From assembly GCF_000745215.1 (NCBI RefSeq), contig NZ_JQNK01000002.1, forward strand, positions 248,001 through 312,000: a stretch of DNA of 64,000 nucleotides, given 5' to 3'. The stretch's first letter is position 1, and the number at the start of each line of letters is the position of its first letter. The notes under the pieces were generated by a model that was not told the origin of the DNA, made no database searches, and saw only the letters and a list, made by a program, of their open reading frames with translations. This stretch comes from Methylosinus sp. PW1 (lineage in GTDB: Bacteria > Pseudomonadota > Alphaproteobacteria > Rhizobiales > Beijerinckiaceae). Shown here piece after piece: positions 56,247-64,000 of the stretch. A program made the translations under genes and the position numbers.

Positions 56247-58259
56247 CTATTCGGCGAACTCCATGATCACCGCATCGACGGCGAGGCTGTCGCCCGGCTT
56301 GGCGGCGATCTTCTTGATCGTCACGTCGCGCTCGGCGCGCAGCACATTCTCCATCTTCATGGCTTCCACCATGCACAGCGGCTCGCCGGCCTTCACCTCC
56401 TGGCCCTCGACGACGTCGACCGTCTTGACGAGGCCGGGCATGGGGCAGAGCAGATGCTTGGAGACGCCGACATTCTTCTTCTTCGGCATCAGCGCGTTGA
56501 GCTCGGCCTCGCGCTTGGTGAAGACGCGCGCGTCCACCGCCACGCCCTGGTGCGAGAGCTGGAAGCCGTTGAGGATCGGCCGAATCTGCACATAGATGGA
56601 GGCCCCGTCTATGGTCCCCTCGAAGACGGGATCGCCCGGCCGCCAATGCGAGGAGATGCGGCGCGTGCGGCCGTCCTCCTCCTCGAAATGGACGATCAGC
56701 GCCTCGCCCTGCGTGTCCAGCGAGACATGGAACGACTGCTCGCCGAGCGCGCAGACGCGCTCGCGCTCGAACTCGAACGGCCGGCCGTGGCCGAGCTGTC
56801 CGCTGATCAATCGCTTGCGCTCATTGCCGATGTGATCGACCAGCGCCGCCACCGTCGCCAGCACATGGGCGACCTCGCCATCCGGCTGCGGCGCGGCGAA
56901 GCCGCCCGCATATTCCTCCGCGATGAAGCCGGTGGAGAGCTGGCCGGAACGCCAGCGCTCATGCTGCATCAGCGAGGCGAGGAAGGGGATGTTGTGGCGA
57001 ATGCCGTCGATCACGAAGCGATCCAGCGCGCTGCCCTGGGCGTCGATCGCCGCGAGGCGGTCGGGGCCATGGGTGACGAGCTTGGCGATCATCGGATCGT
57101 AATGGATGGAAATCTCGCGGCCTTCCGCGACGCCCGTGTCGTTGCGCACGGTGATCGCGCCCTCGCGCTTCTCCTCCGGCGGGCGATATTTCACCAGACG
57201 GCCGATGGAGGGCAGGAAGTTGCGGGTCGGATCCTCGGCGTAGATGCGGCTCTCCACCGCCCAGCCATTGATCGTCACCTTCTCCTGGCGCAGCGACAGC
57301 GGCTCGCCGGCGGCGACGCGGATCATCTGCTCGACGAGATCGATGCCGGTGATGAGCTCTGTGACCGGATGCTCCACCTGCAGGCGGGTGTTCATCTCGA
57401 GGAAGTAGAAGCTCTTGTCCTGGCCGGCGACGAACTCCACCGTGCCGGCGGAATCGTAATCCACCGCCTTGGCGAGGGCGACGGCCTGCGCGCCCATGGC
57501 GGCGCGAGTCTCCTCGTCGAGAAGCGGCGAGGGGGCTTCCTCTATCACCTTCTGATTGCGGCGCTGGATCGAGCACTCGCGCTCGTTGAGGTGAATGACA
57601 TTGCCATGCTTGTCGCCCAGCACCTGAATCTCGATATGGCGCGGGTTGACGATGAATTTCTCGATGAAGACGCGGTCGTCGCCGAAGGAGGAGGCGGCCT
57701 CGGAACGGGCGCGATTGAAGCCCTCGACCACTTCCTCGGCCTTGAAGGCGACGCGCATGCCCTTGCCGCCGCCGCCGGCGGAGGCTTTGAGCATGACCGG
57801 ATAGCCGATCTCATTGGCGATGCGGACCGCTTCCTCGCCGTCCTGAATGACGCCGAGATAGCCGGGAACGACATTCACCTTGGCGGCGGAGGCGAATTTC
57901 TTCGACTCGACCTTGTCGCCCATCGCCTCGATCGCGCGAGGATTGGGGCCGATGAAGACGATTCCGGCCTCGGCCAGCGCCTTGGCGAAGGCGGCGCGCT
58001 CGGAGAGAAAGCCATAGCCGGGATGCACGGCCTCGGCGCCGGTCTCCTTGCAGGCCGCGACGATCTTGTCGATCAGCAAATAGGATTGCGCAGCAGGGGG
58101 CGGGCCGAGATGAATGGCCTCGTCGGCCATTTCGACATGAAGCGCGTCTGCGTCGGCGTCGGAATAGACTGCGACCGTCTTTATGCCCATGCGGCGAGCG
58201 GTCTTGATGATGCGGCAAGCGATCTCGCCACGATTGGCGATCAGGATTTTACGAAACAT
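56247..58259 (-). CDS. pccA: Acetyl-/propionyl-CoA carboxylase alpha subunit (biotin carboxylase plus biotin carrier)
   Basis: The 670-residue protein carries a biotin carboxylase domain (residues 1-450) with ANRGEIACRIIKTARRMGIK, the ATP-grasp glycine loop ASAGGGGKGMR and EMNTRLQVEHPVTE. A BT (subunit interaction) domain follows. Near the C terminus is a biotin carrier with EAMKMEN, whose Lys carries biotin. The size and layout fit propionyl-CoA carboxylase alpha. It works with a PccB subunit that is not in the window and leads to methylmalonyl-CoA. Downstream of clpP by 81 bases on the same strand. Confidence 0.93.
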   Translation of the reverse strand: MFRKILIANRGEIACRIIKTARRMGIKTVAVYSDADADALHVEMADEAIHLGPPPAAQSYLLIDKIVAACKETGAEAVHPGYGFLSERAAFAKALAEAGIVFIGPNPRAIEAMGDKVESKKFASAAKVNVVPGYLGVIQDGEEAVRIANEIGYPVMLKASAGGGGKGMRVAFKAEEVVEGFNRARSEAASSFGDDRVFIEKFIVNPRHIEIQVLGDKHGNVIHLNERECSIQRRNQKVIEEAPSPLLDEETRAAMGAQAVALAKAVDYDSAGTVEFVAGQDKSFYFLEMNTRLQVEHPVTELITGIDLVEQMIRVAAGEPLSLRQEKVTINGWAVESRIYAEDPTRNFLPSIGRLVKYRPPEEKREGAITVRNDTGVAEGREISIHYDPMIAKLVTHGPDRLAAIDAQGSALDRFVIDGIRHNIPFLASLMQHERWRSGQLSTGFIAEEYAGGFAAPQPDGEVAHVLATVAALVDHIGNERKRLISGQLGHGRPFEFERERVCALGEQSFHVSLDTQGEALIVHFEEEDGRTRRISSHWRPGDPVFEGTIDGASIYVQIRPILNGFQLSHQGVAVDARVFTKREAELNALMPKKKNVGVSKHLLCPMPGLVKTVDVVEGQEVKAGEPLCMVEAMKMENVLRAERDVTIKKIAAKPGDSLAVDAVIMEFAE

Positions 58260-58340
58260 GCGCGCCCCGATACATGCGGAACGGCGCGCCTGCCATTCTC
58301 GACCAGCGAGAAAAGCGGGCGCGCCGGGATTTGATCTGCG

Positions 58341-58976
58341 TCAGGCCTTGGCCTCGGTCGGATCGTCGGCATGGCTGACCTCCACTCGGTCGACGATGCC
58401 GAATTCCTTGGCCTCCTCCGCGGACATGAAGTGATCGCGATCGAGCGTCTTGTCGATCGTGTCATAGTCCCGGCCGGTGTGCTTGACGTAGATTTCGTTG
58501 AGACGCCGCTTGATCTTCATAATATCCTCCGCATGGCGGAGGATATCCGAGGCTTGGCCCTGGAAGCCGCCCGAAGGCTGATGGACCATGACGCGGGCGT
58601 TGGGCAGAGCGATGCGGTTGCCGGCCTCGCCGGCGCAGAGCAGCAGCGAGCCCATGGACGCCGCCTGGCCGATGCAGAGCGTCGCCACCTTGGGCTTGAT
58701 GTATTGCATCGTGTCGTAGATGGCGAGACCGGAGGTCACGACGCCGCCCGGCGAGTTGATGTAGAGAAAAATCTCGCGCTTCGGATTCTCGGCCTCGAGA
58801 AACAGGAGCTGGGCGATGATGACCGAGGCCATATGGTCCTCGACCTGACCGGTCAGAAAGATGATTCGCTCGCGCAACAGGCGCGAATAGATATCGAAGC
58901 CGCGCTCGCCGCGGCTCGTGTTCTCGATCACCTGGGGGATCAGATATTGGTTGTAGACGTCGATCGGATCACGCAT
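58341..58976 (-). CDS. clpP: ATP-dependent Clp protease proteolytic subunit
   Basis: The ATG at 58976 gives 211 residues, the usual length. The catalytic triad is visible: Ser in [11 protein letters not shown], His in MVHQPSGG and Asp in the block after [37 protein letters not shown] is conserved. It forms a barrel that works with ClpX or ClpA. It lies 245 bases below tig on the same strand; the next gene is pccA, not clpX as in many Proteobacteria. Confidence 0.95.
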   Translation of the reverse strand: MRDPIDVYNQYLIPQVIENTSRGERGFDIYSRLLRERIIFLTGQVEDHMASVIIAQLLFLEAENPKREIFLYINSPGGVVTSGLAIYDTMQYIKPKVATLCIGQAASMGSLLLCAGEAGNRIALPNARVMVHQPSGGFQGQASDILRHAEDIMKIKRRLNEIYVKHTGRDYDTIDKTLDRDHFMSAEEAKEFGIVDRVEVSHADDPTEAKA

Positions 58977-59180
58977 CTGTTTTGCGCCTTTTTTAGATTT
59001 GACTGGCCTGCGACCGAGGCTCCGCGCAGCGGGGCTCTGCGCTCCCGGCTTCGCGGCGGCCTCTTCGACCCGCCGTCTTTCCCTCGCATGGAGTGAAAGC
59101 CACGAGCCAGCTTTTGGCTCGTTGGTAGCATATTGCGGCAAGCCGTCCAGACAGAAACCGCAAAAGGGGCGAGCGGAAAC

Positions 59181-59208
59181 CCCGGGGCCGCCCTTAATCG
59201 GCCCCGGG
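59181..59208 (-). terminator. Intrinsic terminator-like hairpin after tig
   Basis: CCCGGGGCCG and CGGCCCCGGG form a perfect 10-bp stem with an eight-base loop, 13 bases below the tig stop. On the minus strand it is followed by GTTTCC, a weak T-run. Confidence 0.6.
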
Positions 59209-59221
59209 TCGGCGCGCCGGA

Positions 59222-60586
59222 TCAGGCGGCGGGCTGGGCCAGATCGTCGTCTTCCTCGGCGGCGAGCAGCTCTTCCTTAGTCACGGTCTTGTCGGTGACG
59301 CTGATCTTGGCGACCAGATGGTCGACGACCCGCTCCTCATAGAGGGGGGCGCGAATCTGGGCGAGCGCCTGGGGATTGTTGCGGTAATAGTCCCAAACCT
59401 GCTTCTCGCGGCCCGGGAAGGCGCGCACGCGCTCGACCAGCGCGTCGGTCACGTCCTTGTCCTCGACGGTCACGCCCGCGCCCTGGCCGATCTCGGCCAG
59501 CACTAGGCCGAGACGCACGCGGCGCTCGGCGATCTTGCGATATTCCTCGCGCGCCGCCTCTTCCGTCGTGTTCTCGTCCTCGAAGCTCTTGCCGGAGCGC
59601 TTGCGCTCGGACTCGAGCTGCGACCAGATCGTGTCGAACTCCTGGGCGACGAGGCCCTCGGGCAGCTCGAAGCTGTATTTCTTGTCGAGAGCGTCCAGAA
59701 GCGAGCGCTTCAGCTTGGCGCGCGAGGCCTTGGCGTAATCGGCCTCGAGATTGCCGCGCACGGCGAAGGTCAGCTCGGCCAGCGATTCGAAGCCGTATTT
59801 GGTGGCGAAAGCGTCGTCGATCGGCAGCTCCGCCGGGCCGGCGACGGCCTTGACGGTCACGTCGAACTCGGCGTCGCGGCCGGCGAGCGTCGGCACGCCG
59901 TAATCCTCGGGGAACTTAACCTTGACGACGCGCTGCTCGTCCTTGGCCGCGCCCTCGAGCTGCTCCTCGAAGCCGGGGATGAAGGAGCCCGAGCCGAGCA
60001 CCAGATCGACGTCGCCGCCCGTGCCGCCCTCGAAGGGCTCGCCGTCGAGCTTGCCGGTGAAGTCTATGGTGACGCGGTCGCCCTTGGCGGCGGCGCCTTC
60101 TTTCGCCTCGAACTCGCGGATGCGGTCGGCGAGATCGGAGATCGCCTTCTGGACCTCCTCCTCCGAGACCTCGGCGATAGGACGCTCGATGGCGATGTCA
60201 TCGAAGCCGCCGAGCTCGATCGCCGGCAGCACCTCGAAGGCGACGGAATAGGAGAAGTCGCCCTCGGCTTCCAGCGCCTTCTCGACCTCGGCCTGATCGG
60301 TCGGGAAGTCGAGCCGCGGCTCCATGGCGACGCGCAGGCTATTGTCCTCGACGATCTTGCGATTGGCCTCGTTGACGGCCTCCTGCAGGACCTCGCCCAT
60401 TATGCCTTTGCCATAGATTTTCTTGAGATAGGAGAGGGGCGCCTTGCCGGGGCGGAAGCCCTTGATCTGCGCCTTGCCGCGCAGCTCGACGAGCTGCGAC
60501 TCGAGCTTGGCGGCGAGGTCGCCGGCCGGAAGCACCACTTTGAACTCGTGTTTCAAGCCCTGCGACAGGGTCTGCGTCACCTGCAT
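59222..60586 (-). CDS. tig: Trigger factor, ribosome-associated chaperone
   Basis: The 454-residue protein has the three expected parts. The ribosome-binding domain carries [17 protein letters not shown], the signature loop that contacts the ribosome. The FKBP-type prolyl isomerase domain (about residues 150-250) has [21 protein letters not shown] helical C-terminal chaperone domain follows and ends in an acidic tail ([13 protein letters not shown]). Followed by clpP in the common tig-clpP order. Confidence 0.96.
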   Translation of the reverse strand: MQVTQTLSQGLKHEFKVVLPAGDLAAKLESQLVELRGKAQIKGFRPGKAPLSYLKKIYGKGIMGEVLQEAVNEANRKIVEDNSLRVAMEPRLDFPTDQAEVEKALEAEGDFSYSVAFEVLPAIELGGFDDIAIERPIAEVSEEEVQKAISDLADRIREFEAKEGAAAKGDRVTIDFTGKLDGEPFEGGTGGDVDLVLGSGSFIPGFEEQLEGAAKDEQRVVKVKFPEDYGVPTLAGRDAEFDVTVKAVAGPAELPIDDAFATKYGFESLAELTFAVRGNLEADYAKASRAKLKRSLLDALDKKYSFELPEGLVAQEFDTIWSQLESERKRSGKSFEDENTTEEAAREEYRKIAERRVRLGLVLAEIGQGAGVTVEDKDVTDALVERVRAFPGREKQVWDYYRNNPQALAQIRAPLYEERVVDHLVAKISVTDKTVTKEELLAAEEDDDLAQPAA

Positions 60587-60662
60587 GTCGTTTTCGCCTT
60601 CTCGAATCTCGACCAGTCCGGCGTGCGCCGGGAAAATATCTCTGCCGCCGGCGCGCGTCGGA

Positions 60663-60747
60663 TGGTGCGGGCGGAGGGAGTCGAACCCCCACGACTTGCG
60701 TCACCGGAACCTAAATCCGGCGCGTCTACCAGTTCCGCCACGCCCGC
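60663..60747 (-). tRNA. tRNA-Leu (anticodon UAG)
   Basis: On the minus strand the acceptor stem GCGGGCG pairs with CGCCCGC and is followed by A and an encoded CCA. The anticodon loop TTTAGGT carries TAG, reading CUA-type leucine codons. A variable arm and the GGTTCGACTCC T-arm are present, giving the class II length of 85 bases. It lies upstream of tig. Confidence 0.93.
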
Positions 60748-61040
60748 GCCCCGACGCGCAAACGCCCGACGAGCCGCCGGCTCGCGGGCGAAACGCCAAA
60801 GGACCGAAGCCACGAGCCAACCGGCGTCGAAACGTCGCGGCGACAATCGAAACGCCGGCTTCGAAATACCGGCGTCGACGCGCGGACGCGGCCACGCGCC
60901 GGCTCGGGCGGGGGGCTCTATAGCACGACGCGCCGCCGGCGCTAAAGAAAATGTCACCTGTGGGGATGTAGGTTCGCGCCCTGTTGAAAGCCGCGCTCCG
61001 CTCGGGCCATATGCGGCGGCGAGGAGAAACCGGAGCCATC

Positions 61041-62396
61041 ATGCCTTTCGACTGCTCACGCCGCGCTTTCGTGCGCGGAGCCGCCGCGACCCTCGTCTCT
61101 CTGGACGCCCGCGCCGAGCCGCCGGCCGCCGGCCCCAAAACGCTGATGGCGCGCAAGGGGACGGCGCATCTGCTGCCGGAGCCGGGGCATGCGACCGAGA
61201 TTTGGGGATTCGAGGGGAAGGCTCCGGGGCCGCTGCTGCGCTACGCCTTGGGCGACGAGCTGGCGGTCGGCCTCGCCAATGGCCTCGAGAAGCCGCTCTC
61301 CATTCATTGGCACGGCATGCGCGGCGACAACGCCATGGATGGCGTCGCGCCGCTGACCCAGGCGGAGGTCGCGCCCGGCGGGCGATTCGACTATCGCCGC
61401 AAATTGGTCGACGCCGGTCTCTTCTGCTATCGGCCGTCGGTTTTCGGGGCGACGCCGGAACTCTGCGGCCGCGGGCTGAAGGGCCTCGTCGTCGTCGACG
61501 AGCCCAAGCCGCTGGAGGCCGACGCCGATCTTCTGCTCGTGCTCGACGATTGGCGGCTGGACAAGAATGGCGCGATCGAGGGCGATTTCGCCTCTCCCGC
61601 CGCAGCCGCCGGGGCAGGGCGCATCGGAATGCTGGTGGCGGTGGACGGCGCCCCGGCGCCGGCGCGGCGCGATTTCGCGCCGGGCGCGCGCATTCGCCTG
61701 CGCTTCGCCAATCTCGCCAATGCGCGAATCATGTTCGTCGGCTTCGACAATATTCAGCCCTTCGTCGTGGCTGTGGACAGCCAGCCCTGCGACGCCTTCG
61801 AGCCCGTGCGCCGCACCATCCCCGCCGCGCCCGGCGCGCGATTCGAATTGCTGTTCGATCTGCCGCAGGCCGAGAACGCCGCCGCCAAGCTGATTCTGCG
61901 CGGCATGGACGAGCCCGACCGCGAGCTGGCGATCTTCACGACACGCGGCGCAAAGGCGGCGTCGCGCCCGCCCATAGCGGCGCTGCCGCAAAATCCTCTC
62001 TTGCCCATAGAGATAAAGCTGCAGGCGGCCAAGAAGGTCGATCTCACCTTGGAGCCGCCCGCCGCTCCCGGCGCGCCTTGGCGCATCAATGGCGCGCCGA
62101 GCAAGGCCTATGGCGGGCCGCCTCTGTTCCAGGTGAAGCGCGGCGCGCCGGTGACGCTCGGCTTCGTCAATCGTTCCGATGTCGCCGCCGTGATGCATGT
62201 CCACGGACATTGCGTGCGGCTTCTGCACGACCTCGACGATGGCTGGGAGCCCTATTGGCGCAATGGCGTCGTCGTGCCGCCGGGCAAGACCAAGCATGTC
62301 GCCTTCGTCGCCGACAGCCCCGGCAAATGGGCCGTGCATGACGATATTCTCGAGCACGAGGCGGCAGGGCTCGCCGCATGGTTCGAGGTGAAGTGA
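61041..62396 (+). CDS. Multicopper-oxidase-fold protein lacking the type 1 copper site
   Basis: The ATG at 61041 gives 451 residues with a Tat signal (SRRAFVRGAAATLVS). The cupredoxin layout of a multicopper oxidase is clear: IHWHGMR (H89, H91), then MHVHGH (H386, H388, H390) and the C-terminal VHDDILEHEAAGL. However, the type 1 cysteine of the canonical H-C-H-I-x-x-H is Asp434, the first His of H-P-x-H-x-H is Ala, the axial Met is Leu, and the second-block W-Y-H-S-H is CYRPS (129-133). So the type 1 site and part of the trinuclear cluster are lost. It may bind copper without oxidase activity. Confidence 0.85.
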   Translation: MPFDCSRRAFVRGAAATLVSLDARAEPPAAGPKTLMARKGTAHLLPEPGHATEIWGFEGKAPGPLLRYALGDELAVGLANGLEKPLSIHWHGMRGDNAMDGVAPLTQAEVAPGGRFDYRRKLVDAGLFCYRPSVFGATPELCGRGLKGLVVVDEPKPLEADADLLLVLDDWRLDKNGAIEGDFASPAAAAGAGRIGMLVAVDGAPAPARRDFAPGARIRLRFANLANARIMFVGFDNIQPFVVAVDSQPCDAFEPVRRTIPAAPGARFELLFDLPQAENAAAKLILRGMDEPDRELAIFTTRGAKAASRPPIAALPQNPLLPIEIKLQAAKKVDLTLEPPAAPGAPWRINGAPSKAYGGPPLFQVKRGAPVTLGFVNRSDVAAVMHVHGHCVRLLHDLDDGWEPYWRNGVVVPPGKTKHVAFVADSPGKWAVHDDILEHEAAGLAAWFEVK

Positions 62397-62423
62397 GCGC
62401 GAGCCGCGCCGGGCAATTTGGGA

Positions 62424-62460
62424 TTTACGAATAAATATAATATTCTGAAATAAGGATACG
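62424..62460 (+). promoter_or_regulatory. AT-rich stretch upstream of the rpfF-like gene
   Basis: GAATAAATATAATATTCTG lies in otherwise GC-rich DNA about 120 bases above the start. It is a plausible promoter or regulator site; no clear consensus is present. Confidence 0.3.
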
Positions 62461-62566
62461 ATAACGTCCCGAGCGTTAGACTGGCGCCGCGAGGCCGCAG
62501 TGTCACGCCGCGAGCGGGCTTAGAATTCGGTTGCGTCACACTCGCCCGTTGAATCAGAGCGCCCCG

Positions 62567-63478
62567 ATGACCGAAGCTTTCGAGTTCGACATCAAGAAGC
62601 CGGAAGATTTTCCACATTGGGAGTTCGATCATATCGATCTCGAATATGACTCCGTGACGCGCGCCGTATGGATGAATTACAAAGCGTCGTCGCCTCCCTT
62701 CTATGCGATGCAGACGCTCTCGGACATGGCGAGCGTTCGCGAATCGCTTCGGCATATGCATGCGCTCGACGGCTTTGCGCGGTTTCCAGTCCGCTACTTC
62801 GTGATGAGCTCGAACAAGAAATCGGTGTTCAGCCTCGGCGGTGACCTCGTGACCTTCACCTCCTCCATCCGTGGCGGCCGGCGGGACCGATTGATCGCCT
62901 ACGCGCATGCCTGCATCGATCTCATCTATTCGCTGGTCTGCGGCCTCTGGCTCCCGATCATCTCGCTCTCCGCCGTGCACGGCCAATGTCTCGGCGGCGG
63001 CTTCGAGGCCGCGCTCGCCTCGGATTTCATCCTGGCGGAGGAGAGCGCCAAGCTGGGCGTGCCGGAGGCGAGCTTCAACGCTTTTCCGGGAATGGGGGCG
63101 GTGTCGCTGCTCACGCGGCGGCTCGGCGTCGCTCAGGCGGAGCGAATTATCGGCTCCGGGGCGATCTATTCGGCGAGCGAGATGCTCGAGCTCGGCGCCA
63201 TCGATCTGATGACCCCCGACGGCACTCTGCGGCAGGCGGCCGACGCCTGGATGCTCGAAGGCGGCGACGAGCGCTGGCAGCGCCGTTGCGCGCTGGCCGA
63301 GGCGCGGCGAAGCTGCTTTCCCGTAACCAGGGACGAGCTGATAGAAATCACCGATCTCTGGGCGGATTGCTCGACAGCGCTGAGCGACCAGGATTTGCGG
63401 CATATGGAGCGGCTCGCCGCCGCCCAGAAGCGAATGGCGACCTCGAGCGGAACGGCGGACGACGGCCGTTCCCGTTAG
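62567..63478 (+). CDS. rpfF: RpfF-like crotonase, diffusible signal factor (DSF) synthase family
   Basis: The ATG at 62567 gives 303 residues; a TTG twelve codons earlier is possible. The crotonase fold carries VFSLGGDLVTF and VHGQCLGGGFEAALASDFIL, then GVPEASFNAFPGMGAVSLLT. The two catalytic glutamates of RpfF, 20 residues apart in Xanthomonas (E141, E161), appear here as E147 and E167. RpfF makes cis-2-unsaturated fatty acid signals from acyl-ACP. A membrane protein starts 28 bases downstream, as in RpfF-sensor pairs. Common enoyl-CoA hydratases lack the FPGMGA block. Confidence 0.85.
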   Translation: MTEAFEFDIKKPEDFPHWEFDHIDLEYDSVTRAVWMNYKASSPPFYAMQTLSDMASVRESLRHMHALDGFARFPVRYFVMSSNKKSVFSLGGDLVTFTSSIRGGRRDRLIAYAHACIDLIYSLVCGLWLPIISLSAVHGQCLGGGFEAALASDFILAEESAKLGVPEASFNAFPGMGAVSLLTRRLGVAQAERIIGSGAIYSASEMLELGAIDLMTPDGTLRQAADAWMLEGGDERWQRRCALAEARRSCFPVTRDELIEITDLWADCSTALSDQDLRHMERLAAAQKRMATSSGTADDGRSR

Positions 63479-63506
63479 CGCCGGCTCGTCGGCGATCTTT
63501 TGCGAC

Positions 63507-64000
63507 ATGAAAGTCATAGCGATGACGAAACGACAGATCGAGGATGTCGCGGCGGAGGATCAGAAGTACGAGATCTATGCCGATCTCGTCGAGACTCTGT
63601 TCGGCACGCCGGGCTCCTTCGTCGCGGGCATAGGCGCAGGATTGCTCGTCGCCGTCATCGCATGGCTCACCACGGGCGATCTCGTCTATTTCGGCTTCGT
63701 GCTGGCTCTGCTTCTGATCAGCGCCTATCGCATTCATGTCCTGGTCGCTCACACGCGCACGCCTGTCGAGCAGCGCCGGCGCGACGCCCGGCAATGGGAG
63801 CTGCGCTACGCGATCGGCGGCGTGAGCTTCATGACGGTCGTCGGCGTGACCGCCGCCGTGCTGTTCAACGCTCATCACAGCGAGATGGTGGCCTATTACG
63901 GCGTTGTGCTGATGACGGGATGCGCCGGCGCGCTGGCGGGGCGCAACGCGGGCCGGCCGCACATCGTCCTGGGGCAGGTCATCGGCGTCTGCGCGCCTTT
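63507..64000 (+). CDS. Membrane sensor protein, N-terminal part (runs off the window)
   Basis: The frame from the ATG at 63507 (or 63522) is open to the window edge and gives 164 residues. It has four or more hydrophobic spans: SFVAGIGAGLLVAVIAWL, LVYFGFVLALLLISAYRI, AIGGVSFMTVVGVTAAVLF and MVAYYGVVLMTGCAGALAG. The layout resembles the membrane part of alphaproteobacterial GGDEF/EAL proteins, but the output domain lies beyond the edge and cannot be confirmed. It is 28 bases below rpfF and probably in the same operon, so it may sense or answer the signal. Confidence 0.6.
   Translation, partial: MKVIAMTKRQIEDVAAEDQKYEIYADLVETLFGTPGSFVAGIGAGLLVAVIAWLTTGDLVYFGFVLALLLISAYRIHVLVAHTRTPVEQRRRDARQWELRYAIGGVSFMTVVGVTAAVLFNAHHSEMVAYYGVVLMTGCAGALAGRNAGRPHIVLGQVIGVCAP

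Noticed and set aside
56238..58334. Open frame of nearly 700 codons on the plus strand opposite pccA
   Set aside because: Antisense shadow caused by GC-rich codon use; the minus-strand frame has all biotin carboxylase motifs.

Overview
The window is GC-rich alphaproteobacterial chromosome, most likely from the order Hyphomicrobiales. The mix of copper-handling genes, many outer-membrane receptors and the housekeeping gene set makes a type II methanotroph (Methylocystis/Methylosinus-like) my best guess. That placement is inference; no rRNA or methane monooxygenase gene is present.

Layout. Positions 1-10.7 kb are mostly core genes: the end of ilvE, gltD, cell-wall and hydrolase genes, an RNase T2, rlmJ, an orphan TadG-like protein and ilvD. 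From 10.9 to 15.1 kb lies a damaged zone: a frameshifted FAD oxidoreductase fragment, a complete IS21-family element (istA/istB with matching terminal repeats) and an aromatic-acid MFS transporter cut off by that element. From 15.3 to 24.8 kb is an unusual locus in which two paralogous TonB-dependent receptors flank a DUF1549/DUF1553 protein and a Tat-exported DUF1501 protein. From 25.5 to 28.8 kb is a bufferin-type RiPP operon (bufA precursor, bufB DUF692/MNIO enzyme, bufC DUF2063 partner, DoxX) with an ECF-like promoter, and a damaged second DUF2063 gene converges on it. From 29.3 to 35.5 kb a self-contained TonB system (exbD, tonB, receptor, exbB) runs into a 5'-nucleotidase-family gene. 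From 36.2 to 41.3 kb is a copper/silver-type RND efflux operon whose adaptor carries three heavy-metal-binding modules. Two small unknown genes and a fatty acid desaturase follow.

From 43.6 to 55.9 kb is a second accessory zone: a polyketide synthase remnant, three more receptors of the same family as those at 15-25 kb, and two truncated transposases. purE/purK and a GDSL esterase sit among them. The last part is core again: propionyl/acetyl-CoA carboxylase alpha subunit, clpP, tig and tRNA-Leu. It is followed by a multicopper-oxidase-fold protein that has lost its type 1 copper ligands. The window ends with an RpfF-like crotonase (diffusible signal factor synthase family) followed by the start of a membrane protein that runs off the edge.

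Two themes tie the accessory regions together. One is copper: bufferin, the Cus-type pump and the degenerate multicopper oxidase. The other is outer-membrane import: six TonB-dependent receptors, five of them from one paralogous family. AT-rich islands precede four of those five receptor genes and the DUF1549 gene, and three of these islands share a recognisable sequence block.
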